A stretch of 22,340 nt of DNA, taken from positions 1 to 22,340 of the forward strand of contig DAINRO010000039.1 of assembly GCA_036741795.1 (NCBI GenBank), in the 5' to 3' direction. The stretch comes from DATKKM01 sp036741795 (GTDB taxonomy: Bacteria; Chloroflexota; Dehalococcoidia; SM23-28-2; RBG-16-64-32). Shown here one piece after another: positions 7,701 to 19,700 of the stretch. Within the stretch, counting starts at the first letter, position 1. The number at the start of each line of letters is the position of its first letter. Below the pieces are notes generated by a model. It worked only from the letters and a program-made list of their open reading frames with translations. It was not told the DNA's origin and searched no databases. The translations under genes were made by a program, and so were the position numbers.

Positions 7701-10700
7701 AGTGCCCGAATCCGACCGTCTTCTCCAACCTCACCACCGGCCAACACACAATCGAGGTGCGTGCTTACGACGGCGCTGAGAACGTCGATCCGACACCGGA
7801 CCGCTACACGTGGACGGTCGGCCAGGACCCAGACAACGTCAACTGCGACCTCGCCAACATTGCGCTGACTGCTGCAGCCGACGCGTGGGTAGACGAAGCT
7901 GTCCCGACAGAAAACCACCTCTTCATGACTGAACTGAATGTTCGTTCCTCCGCCGAGGGCGGCGACCCAGAGGCGATCCCGCCGGTCGCCGCAACTCCCC
8001 AGAACGCCCGCGGCCTCGTACGCTTCGACATTCTCGACGACGCGGGAAATTGCGCCCTCGAAGAAGCCAAGCTGCGCTTGTACTTCGACGGAGTTACCGA
8101 GGGCCGGGCGTTGCAGGCCGTGCCACTGTCCGGCTCCTTCCTCGAAAGCACCGTCACCTGGATGAACCAGCCGGGTACCATCATCGATCCCGTGACCCAG
8201 GATGGCGAACTCGCGACTGGCTACGTCGAGTGGGACGTCCTCGATCATGTCCAGGCGTTCATGGACGGCGACCTGGCCAACTACGGCTGGCAAATCCGCG
8301 ACGCGAACGAGAGCGACGCCGACGGCGGTGACCACTCATTCGCTAGCCGGGAGACGCCGCAGGACCCGCCACCGACAACCCTGCCTGAACTCGTGCTCCG
8401 GTACGAGGCAGACGCCACTCCCGCCCCGCCGCCGCCGGTACCCTCCACCACGCCCCGGAACGTCACCTGCGGCGAGATCATCACCCAGAGCACGCTCGTC
8501 AATAACGACCTGACGTGCATCGGCGAAGGGTTGGTCATCGGCGCCAACGACATCGTTCTCGACCTCAACGGGCACACCATCAAGTACGGCCTGGTACTCG
8601 AGCCCGGCGAGGAGGATGGACTTCTGGCCGGAGTCCGCAGCAGCGGCCGCGACAACGTCGTGATTCGCAACGGCACGGTCAGAGGCTACGGATACGGCGT
8701 CATGCTCACAGGAGGAACGATCCGCAACGTAGTCGAAGACATGTTCTTCGACGGGAACATTTTGGCTGGCGTCTACCTCGTCGACGCCGACAATGGACGC
8801 ATCGGCAATACCGTCCGTAACAACCGCCTGGAGAACAATGGCGAATCGGCGATCTCCATCCAGTTCGATTCCGAAAACAGCCACTTCTACGGCAACGAGA
8901 TGCGCAGCAACGGCGGCGTGGGTGTTCACATACTCGAGTCCCACGGCCACCTGATCGAGGACAACATCATCGACGGGTTCAGCCGGAACCCGTTGGTAGA
9001 TAGCGACGCCGGCGTGCTGATGGAGAGTTCGTCCGACAACGTCATCCTCAACAACACGCTGAACGACGCCGGTGACGGTGGGGTCATCATCGCGGACGGT
9101 TCGAACAATAACCGCGTCGAGGGCAACACCATGTACCGCAACGGCGACGCGGGCATATCGGTCGGCGACTCCCACGGCACGGTGATGATCGACAACACGT
9201 CGCACCAGCAGTCCGACGCGGGAATCTCTATCAGCAACGGCCACAACTCGATCGTCAGCGGCGGGGACCTGCGTTACAACCCGTCCGGTGTTTCCGTTTC
9301 CAACTCCAACAACGTCACTATCCAGGACGTCGACGCGTCGCGCTCCCTGCAGGCCGGAATCGAAATCGGCAGCGGAACCGGCGTCAAGGTCCTGAACAAC
9401 ACCGCCAACCAGACCGGGGGCAACGGCATCATCATCGAAGGCGGAGCCTTCGACTCTCTCGGCAACCCCGTCGGCGGCGCCCTGGTCCAGGGCAATACCA
9501 CCAACGAGAACGCCCAGACGGGCATCGAGATCGCGGCGGGCGGACACCGCGTTGGCGCAAACATCGCGCACAACAACTTCGGCCACGGCATCGCTGCCGA
9601 AGAAGACGTCGTGGACCTCGGTGCGACCAACCTGGCCCAGCGGAACCAGGCCACCGGCAACGCCGAGCCTGTCCAGTGCATCAACGTCCTCTGCGACGAC
9701 CCGGGCGCCGTACCGCTTACTCTCCCGGATCTCCACGCACCCGAGACCACGGTCACGGGCGGACCCGACCACCCGACGTTCGCAACATCGGCGATCTTCC
9801 ACTTCACCGCGGACGACGGCCCGGACGGCGATCCGGACACCGACGACGGCGGTGACCCGCTCACGGCTCTTATCTTTGAGTGCAGGGTTGATCCGGGTGA
9901 GGACCCGCCGCCACCGCCTCCGGAAGAGCCAGAGCCGCCCGAACCCGGTGTGCCGCCGGACCCGCCGGACGTGCCCGAGACCCTTGGCTGGGTGGAGTGC
10001 GTCAGCCCGTTCTACGTTGCCGGCCTTGAGCCTGGCGACCACCGCTTCGAAGTGCGAGCTATGGACCAGTCCGACAACATGGACCTGACACCCGACTTTT
10101 ACGAGTGGACTATCGACCTGACAGTCGAGCCAGAGGGCCCGGACCCGATCGAACCAACCACGCACATCTTCACGGCGCCTGACGACCCGACGTTCAGCCA
10201 GTCCGCTACTTTCGAGTTCGCCGGCAGCGACAACGCGACGCCAGGCCTCTTCCTCACCTTCCAGTGCCGCATCACGGGCGGCAGCTGGACCCCCTGCGAC
10301 ACCGGGCACAACTACCCGAGCCTTGGCCTTGGCGAGAAGACGTTCGAAGTCCGCGCCATTGACGCCCAGAACAACATGGACTCCACTCCCGCCACTCACA
10401 CGTGGGTGATCGAGCAGCCTCCGGCGGACACAACACCTCCGAATACGACAGTCGATTCAGGCCCGGACGCGGTCACCATCATCCCGGGGGCGACGTTCAC
10501 CTTCTCCGCCAACGAGGATGTATCCGGCTACGTCTGTGCGCTCAACAGCACGGCACCGGAAGACTACCTGGCGTGCGCGACGCCGCATAACCTGACAGCC
10601 CCGGTGGGCGACAACACGCTACGTGTGCGTGCCATCGACCTGGCCGGAAACGTCGACTCGACTCCCGCGACTTACATCTGGAAAGTGACCCCGGCGCCCG

Positions 10701-13700
10701 TCCCGACATTCGTCTTCTGCGGCCAGGTGATCACCCAGAGCATCATCGTCAGGAACGACCTCCACGACTGCCTGTGGGATGGCCTCGTCGCCGGCGCTGA
10801 CTACATCACGATCGACCTCGACGGCCACGTCTTCGATGGCGTGGGCCTTGGCGCCGGCGTACGAAGTGACGGCAAGCGACACGTCACCATCAAGGGCGGC
10901 ATGGTCCGCGAGTTCGACTACGGCGTCATGCTGAACAAGAACACCGACGACAACATCGTTGAGGACATGTCCTTCGAGATGAACCAGGAGGCGGGCGTCG
11001 CCCTCGGCCTCGCTTCTCCGCCGCTAAACCCGGCGATCAGCGAGCCTCCGGATCCGGTGCCGGTGGGTGGTGCCAACGTGGACCGCAACATCGTCCGCGA
11101 CAATACGTTCATCAACAACGACAAGGCCATCTGGCTTGTCAACGGCGTCAAGGACAGCCAGATCAAGGACAACTTCCTGGCTGCCAACACCGAGGAGAAC
11201 ATCTTCATCGAGCGCTCTCACAACAACACGGTCGAGGGCAACGAAATGGCCGGGTCCAGCGGCGAAGGAATCTCACTCCGCGGATCGAACGGCAACACGA
11301 TACTCAATAACAACATCACGGAAAACGGATCGGGGGTCCTTCTCGGCCTGAGTGAAGGCGACGTCGCCGGGGTGCCCTCCAACAACAACATAATTCAGGG
11401 TAACAACATCGTCGAGAACTCCAAGTCGGGAGTCGAGATCGACAACTCCCAGGGCAACCAGATCCTCGACAACGTCGTCCAGCACGGTAGCGAAGCCGGC
11501 GTGGGCATGGAGTACGCGAACTACAACACCGTCCGGGGCAACGACCTCCGGTTCAACGGCGGTGGCGTTTCGCTCAAGGCCTCCTCGGGCAACGTCTTCG
11601 AGGAGAACAACACCAGCAACTCCGAGGGCACCGGCATGTCCACCGAGTCCGGATCCCTAATGAACGAATTCATCAAGAACACGTCCAGCGACAACGACGG
11701 TGACGGCATCTACATCGGGGACGAAACCCCGAGCGGAGCCGGTTCCTTGCTGGACGGCAACCAGACCCACAACAACTCCGGCTACGGCATTCGCATCTCC
11801 AAGGTCGTCCACACCATCAAGAACAACCGGGCCAACGACAATGGCGGCTGGGGCATGTACGTCAGCGATGGCAGCAACGGCCGGTTCAACATCGATGGCG
11901 GCGGCAACCTCGCCCAGAACAACCTGGGACCGCTGGACCCGAGCACGCTCGAGCCGATGCAGTGCTTCACGATCGTTTGCACGGGCGGCCCGGCGGCGAT
12001 GGTCGACGAGATCAACCCGGAGACTATTTTCATCGAGGGCCCGCCAAACCCCAACCCAAGTTCGATTGCAACATTCATCTTCAGCGGGACCGACAACGCC
12101 GGCGCAGTCACCTTCCAGTGCGCGCTCGTCACGGAAGACGAAGACTTCTCCGAGGCCTTCGCGGGCTGCGACACGCCGATGACCTACACCGGCGTGAACC
12201 TCGGGATCCACACCTTCGCCGTGAGGGCAGTAGACTCGTCAGGCAACGTCGACCTTGAGCCAGAGACCTACACCTGGGAAGTCACCCCAGCTGGCGTGCC
12301 GGAGACGTTCCTCGACTCCACGCCAGACCTCACAACCGTGGAGGACACGGCCACCTTCGAGTTCTCCTCCAACGTCCACCCGGCCACGTTCGAATGCTCG
12401 TTCGAGGGCAGTGCCTTCGCGCTCTGCGCTTCGCCGATCGAGTACGAGGGTCTCGTCCCGGGCACTTACGACTTCGCAGTACGGGCGAGGGATGGCGCCG
12501 GCGATTACGACCCCAGCCCGGCTGCCCACTCGTGGACCGTTGGCCCGCCGCCGATCAACAAGACCATCGCTTGCGGCGAGGTCATCACCCAGAGCATCCG
12601 CGCTCAGAACGACCTCATCGACTGCATGGGCTACGGCCTCGTTGTCGGTGCCAGCGACATCACGATCGACCTCAATGGTCACGTCATCGACGGTGACGGG
12701 TTCGATGCCGGTATCTTCAACCCCGGCCGCGACCGCGTCACTATCACCAACGGCACGATCCACCAGTTCCTCTACGGCATCCAGCTCAACCCGGGAACAG
12801 CCTCAAACGTGGTCAAGTTGATGAACCTGGCCGCCAGCGAGGCGGGTGTCGCACTGGCCGACGCAGACCAGGACGGCGTTGGAAACATCGTCCGCGACAA
12901 CACGATCGAGGGCAATGAGTGGGGCGTCGCCCTGCTCACCGGAACAAACGCAGCTGTCGTCCGCGACAACGCGATCGGCGCCAGTGGCGACGCCGGAGTG
13001 TACGTGGACTTCGCCTCGAACAACACGATTATCGAAAACGAAATCACGACCTCGGGCGGTGCCGGCATCCAGTTACTGGGCGCCAACAACAACATCGTCA
13101 AGAACAACAACATCAACGACAACCTGGGCGGTGGAATCGGTATCGGTGAGGATCTCCTGCCCGCCAATAACAACATCGTAGAGCGCAACACGGTAACCGG
13201 TGGCGGCTTCGGCATCGTCCTCGGCAGCGCCACCGGAAACACGATCATTTACAACACCGTCAACAGCACCACGGGTGCTGGCCTGGCCGTGGAGCTCGGA
13301 AACGACAACTTCATACGAGCCAACGACCTGCGCTTCAACCAGAGCGGCATCTCCCTTGAAGAGGGGATCGGGAACCTGATCGAAGCCAACAACGCCAGCA
13401 GCAGCACAGGTGCGGGAATTTCCGCAGAAGGCGTATCCATCAACAACACCATCAGGCTTAACACGGCCAGCGGGAACGGCGGCGAAGGAATCGCAGTCGA
13501 AGGATCGTCCATCGCCGGCCAGCCCAACAGGGTGGAAAACAACATCGCGGACGGCAACGGCGGCGATGGTGTCGGCGCTTACGGCGTCGGTTCCCTGCTT
13601 ATCGGCAACAAGGCCTCCTTCAACGGAGGCTGGGGCGTCTACGCTGCCGCACCGGGCGCCGACGGCGGAGGCAACGAAGCCGCGGGCAACATGGAACCTG

Positions 13701-16700
13701 ATCAATGTCACCTGGTGGTCTGCGAAATCGGATTCGTCCCGGGGGCGCCGACCGTCTGGATCGTCGACGGCCCGTCGAACCCGAGCAACAGCCGCAACGC
13801 CAGCTTCGCCTACAACGCCATCGACAACACCACTCCGGTCAACCTCCTCATCTTCGAGTGCCGGTTCGACACGACGAACCCGCTCGCATGGGAGGACTGC
13901 GAGTACCCCGCCGACTACTTCAACCTGAGTCCGGGCGAGCACACGTTCGAGGTACGGGCTATGGACCTCAACCTGCTCGCATCCGAGCCGGCGTCCTACA
14001 CATGGGTTTACGATCCGCTGCCAACCGGCGTAGCGCCCACAGTCACCCTCGATGTGGTGCCGGAAACGCCCACCTACTCGCTGGAATCGATATTCACGTT
14101 CCACTCCAACGAGCCCGACGTCACCTTCGAATGCAAGGTCGACCTCTTCGGTTACGAGCCGTGCGGCTTCGAGGAGCCAGCCTCCTTCATGTCGCAGGGC
14201 GCTTACGAGTGGGGCCTTGAGCCCTTCGAGGTAGGCCAGCACACGTTCTTCGTCCGCGCCATCGACTTCGAAGGCAACGTCGGCGCGCCGACGACCTACA
14301 ACTGGACACTGCTCGGCACCGTGACTACGTTCCTTGACGGCCCCGGTTTCACCCCGGGCGAGACGCCGCAAGACCCGCCGACCGGCGGCACCGTCAGCTC
14401 GTCCACGGCAACGCTTGACTTCATCGCGAACGTTGCGGACGCGACTTACGAATGTTCGCTGGACCTGGGGCCATTCCTCCCCTGCACTCCGCCCATTACC
14501 TACGCCCCCCTCATCCAGGGCGAGCACCAATTGCGGGTGATCGCGACAGACTCCGTCACCTTGCTGGAAGAGCAAGAACCCGCGATCTTCGAGTGGGAAA
14601 TCGAGATCGTTCAGGACGACGTCCCGCCGGAAACTACCATCGAGCGCAAGCCCGCGGGGGGGACCAGCGACACTATCTTCGAGTTCTCCGGCACGGATAA
14701 CCTGACGCCGCCTGCGCTGCTCACGTTCCAGTGTCGCATCGACAGCGAGCCGCTTTGGCAGGACTGCCCAACTCCCTTCAACCTGCTGGACATCTACAGC
14801 TACGCCGATCCTCAGATGGCCCCAGGGCCCCACACTATCGAGGTCCGCGCGATCGACGATTCCGAGCCGGTAATCCCTGACCCAACGTCGCCGGACGGCA
14901 ACCCCGATCCGACGCCGGCTACCTGGACCTGGACGATGGTCGATGACACGACCTCGCCCGGTACCGCGCTGACCTCCGGCCCGGCCCTGAGGACCGGACC
15001 AGACCTGGTGGCATTCACCTTCACCGGCACAGATAACGCGACGCCCGTCCTCGACCTCGACTACCAGTGCGCCGTACGGTTGCACCCGCTGGGCACCCTC
15101 AATTTCCAGCCCTGTGGCAGCCCGTTCGCGCCCGACCTGGCGCCCGGCGACTACGAGTTCCAGGTGCGTGCCGTCGACCTGAGGGGCAACCCGGACCCGA
15201 CTCCGTCGCAACAGTTCTTCACAGTGGTCGCACCGCCGGTTACCACGATCACATCCGGCCCCGGCGGCCAGATCATCGGCGGTGTCCTCCCGGCAACGCC
15301 AAGCACCACGGAGCAGGCCACCTTCGTCTTCTCCGCCAACCAGGCCCTCAGTACTTTCGAGTGCTCAGTCGATGGCGGCGAATTCATCCCCTGCGAGTCG
15401 CCGTTCGGCGTCTGGGTCGTCACCAGCGACAACCACACCTTCGAGGTGCGCGCGACCAACCCTGAACTCCTCATTGAAGAACCGGCAGCCGAGTACGAGT
15501 GGTTGGTTGCGCTCGGGCCTGACACGACGCGGCCTGAGACCTCGATCACTTCCGGTCCGGCCCACCTCTCATCCACTACGAATACAACCGCCAACTTCTC
15601 GTTCACAGGCACCGACAACCGGACGCCTGCGCTATCACTCACGTTCGAGTGCTCCATCGACGGCGGTTCGTTCAACTCCTGCCTGTCGCCGGTCACCTTC
15701 GAGAACCTCACTCGCATCCAGCACACGTTCCAGGTGCGCGCCGTCGACGCCGCAGGCAACTCCGACCTGACGCCGGCCCTCCGCAGCTGGTTCGTCGAGG
15801 CGCCTCCGATCGTCACGATCGTGGAGCAGGGCGAGCAGATCGAGGACACCAGTCCCGAGTTCACGTTCTCGTCCGATGTGCCCGGATCGACCTTCCAGTG
15901 CTGGCTCGACGGCCTCCTGGTGCCCTGCACCTCGCCCAAGGGTTACACCGGGCTATCCTACGGCACCCACCTTTTCGCGGTCCTCGCCACCACACCCGGC
16001 GGCATCACCGGCATGCAGTGGGAGGAGTACGAGTTCATCATCGGCGACGTGACGGCCCCGATCGTCACTATTACATCCGGCCCCGCCGCCACCACAACGA
16101 CGACGAGCGCCACCTTCGTGTTTAACTCGAACGAGACGGACACCGTGTTCCTCTGCTCGCTCGACGGCCAGGACCCGCCGCAGCCTTGCACCTCGCCGGT
16201 CGAGTACCCGTTCCTGTGGCCGGGGCTGCACACCTTCGAGGTGACTGGCGTCGACCCGATCAAGTACGACGCGCTGGGAGTCCTGGTCGAGCCGTTCTAC
16301 GAGCCCGAGCCGGTTCCGTACAACTGGAACGTCGTTGACCTCGTCCCGCCGGACACGACCATCGAGTACGGCCCGGCGGCCACGACCTCCAGCCCCAGCG
16401 CCTGGTTCGGCTTCGGATCCGACGACCCGACCGCGATCTTCCAGTGCGCCCTCGGCGCTGGCGGCTTCGCCGAGTGCGAGAACCCGTACGAGCTAACCGA
16501 CCTGCTCCCGGGTGCGTACACCCTCCGTGTCCGGGCCGTTGACCTCGCGGGCAACGTTGACACCAGTCCTGCGCAGCACAACTGGACGATTACACAGCTG
16601 CCCAACAACACGTTCCCAGGCACCAACGTCTCCATAACTCTGCCTATCCCGGGAACTGCACAGACGGCGACGATAACTTACGCCGGCGTGGACACCGCTG

Positions 16701-19700
16701 GTGCCACCAGTATCGATCCGATGATTGGGGGCCCCGGTCTCCCTGCGGGTTACGGCCTGGGCGGCGGCAGCTTCTTCGACATCAACACAACGGCAGGGTT
16801 TACCGAGCCTATCCGCGTCTGCATCACCTACGATCCGGATGCCTTCAACACGACAGCTATCCGTCTGCTCCACTGGGACAGCGAAGTATTCTTGGACATC
16901 ACCGCCCTCAACAACCCGTTCACCGGCGTTGTCTGCGGCGATCCCGAAGGCTTCTCTCCGTTCGCGGTAGCGGAAGCATCGTCGGACATTGCTCCGTTCG
17001 TCTCCATCATCTCCGGGCCATCCAACCCGAGCTTCAGCTCCACGGCCGTCTTCGAGTTCATCGTCGACGACCCGGGGGCGCTCGTGATGTGCTCCATGGA
17101 CGAACTGCCGTTCCAGCCCTGCACATCCCCGTATATCGCCACCCACTTGGAAGAGGGCGGCAACACGTTCATGATCCAGGCGATCGGTGAAGCCGGGATA
17201 TCTCCGTTCCCCACGATCTACGAGTGGGAGATCATCCTCGGGCCGGACAGCAGTCCGCCGGACACGACCATCACCAGCGGCCCGGGCGAGTACACCGCCA
17301 ACTACATCTCGACCTTTGAGTTCACGGGCACGGACAACCAGACCCATCCGCTGGAGATGGAGTTCGAGTGCTCCCTCAACGGCGCTGCGTTCGAGGGTTG
17401 CGAAGTTCCGCACGAGGCAGAGGCCACGACCGCAGGCGCCCAGTCTTTGCTGGTCCGAGCCGTCGACCTGGCCGGCAACGTCGATCCGGAACCGGCCGAA
17501 TGGCTGTGGGAAGTCGTCGACATCAGCGGACCCGACACCGAAATCCTTACAGGGCCGGAAGAAGAGACCACTGAAACGACGGCCACGTTCGAGTTCTCGG
17601 GCTTCGAGATCCTGACAGGCGAACCCGTCAACCAGTTCCAGTGCTCGCTGAACGCCGGACCGTTCGTGGCCTGCACCTCGCCGCAGACCTACACCGGTCT
17701 CGGCCAGGGCACTCACACCTTCCAGGTCCGCGCCATCGACCCGGAGGGCAACATCGACATCACACCCCAACCGTGGGGATGGATGATCATCGGCGTAAAC
17801 GACACCACGCCGCCGGAGACGTTCATCGTCGGCGCGCCCGACGCCAACTCCGGCCCGGACGTGGTTTTCGCCTTCGCCTCCGACGAAATCGTCGAGGAGT
17901 TCCAGTGCCAGCTCGACACAGACCCGGTCGAGAACTGCGACCCCGTACTTGAGCTTTTCGAACTACCGACGGGTGAGCACACCCTGACGGTCGCCGCCGT
18001 CGACCTGGCGGGCAACGTTGACACGACGCCCGAGACCCACACCTGGGAGGTCCTTGGCGAACCCAACACCTCTATCGACTCAGGCCCGCCGAACCCATCG
18101 GGAAGCCACAGCGCCGAATTCACCTTCCACTCGGATCAGGACGGCGCTACATTCCAGTGCTCCGTCGACGGCTCGCCGTGGGTCGGCTGCACGTCCCCAT
18201 TCGTAGCTGGGCCGCTGGCATCCGACACAGACCACGAATTCGAGGTCCGCGCGGTCAACCAATACACAACGATCGAGGGTGAGCAGGTCGTCGACATGTC
18301 CCCTGACACCTACTCGTGGAACATCCACGAACTGGAGCCGCCGAACACGACCATCACCTCAGTGACGTTCCGCGGCCCGCTCGACCTGGTTGAGCCCAAC
18401 AGTTGGGAGATTATCTTCACCGGCAGCGACACTCACACCGCGTTCTTCGAGCTGGAATTCCAGTGCTCCTTGAACGACGGGGCGTGGGAGGGCTGCGATT
18501 CGCCGCACTACATCGAACTGATCGATCTCCCGGGTGGCGCCAACACACTGGCAGTGCGCGCGATCGACGCCTTCGACAACATCGACCCGTCACCAGCCAC
18601 GACGACCATCGTCGTCGAGCCAGTGCCAGACACAACCATCCTCAACGGGCCAGACCCGGAGGTCGACAGCCCGAGCGCGACGTTCACGTTCAACTCCGAC
18701 CAGGGGACGGTCACGTTCCAGTGCTCGATTGACTTCGCACCCTTCGTCGACTGCGCCTCGCCACACACCTTCACGGGTGTCCCGTACGGCGAGCACCTGG
18801 TGCTGATCCGGGCCGTAATGCCGCTCGGCACCGTCGACGACACTCCGGCCGAATACGAATGGGTCAGTGGCGACATGACTCCGCCAACGACCACAATCGT
18901 CACCGGCCCGGGTGGCCTTGTCTCTGGCGGGTCGACGCCGGACACCAACGCCACGTTCACCTTCACGTCCGATGATCCGGACGCCCTCTTCCTCTGCCAG
19001 CTTGATGCGCAGCCAGAGTTCTTCTGCCCGAACCCGGCGATCTTCATGGGCCTGGAGCCCGGCGCCGTTCACACCTTCACCGTCGAAGCCACCTCCGCTC
19101 ATCAGCTCGTCCCCGGTGTCGCCGCAGAGTGGGAGTGGACCATCACCGACGCCACAGATCCGAATACCATACTGACATCCTTCCCCGATGATCCGAGTCA
19201 GGATGTTGTGACCTTCACATTCGAGGGCACAGACAACGCACCGGTCGACGGCCTCACCTTCGAGTGCACGCTTGACGCCGAACCGGCCGCCGAGTGCGCG
19301 TCGCCGCTGGAGCTCACGATTACCGCTCCAGGCGAGCACACGCTCACCGTCACTGCTATCGACGCCTCTCTCAACGCCGACGGAACACCGGCCACCTATA
19401 CCTGGACCGTCGTTACACCACCATCAACGACGGTGCTCGGCCCTGGCGACCCAAGTACCAGCGCCGACGCTACGTTCTCGTTCGTCGACCAGCCGGGTTC
19501 CACATACGAGTGCGTCCTCGATTCCCCCGACGGGATCGCAGGCTTCGCGCCGTGCACATCACCGGTGACCTACACCAACCTTCTGGACGGCGAGCACACG
19601 TTCGAGGTCCGCGCCACCAACATATTCGGCGTCCTCGAGACCAACTGGATACCGTACACCTGGACTGTGGCGGTTCCGGACACGACCGACCCTGAGACAG

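Noticed and set aside
4973..8335. 1,120-codon open frame on the minus strand, followed directly by a 687-codon one (8336-10399)
   Set aside because: They are antisense to clear beta-helix and Ig-like coding sequence. The translations are low-complexity Val/Asp/Gly/Arg text with no recognisable domain, as expected from the GC-rich codons opposite.
8462..13723. Asn-rich repeats as a pectate lyase, glycoside hydrolase or alginate epimerase
   Set aside because: The beta-helix fold is clear, but I see no catalytic residue pattern of those families, so no enzyme activity is assigned.
13073..15211. 712-codon minus-strand open frame, and similar ones at 16493-17770 and 19559-20833
   Set aside because: These too are shadows of the giant gene. 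Their limits ignore domain borders and they lack ribosome binding sites.
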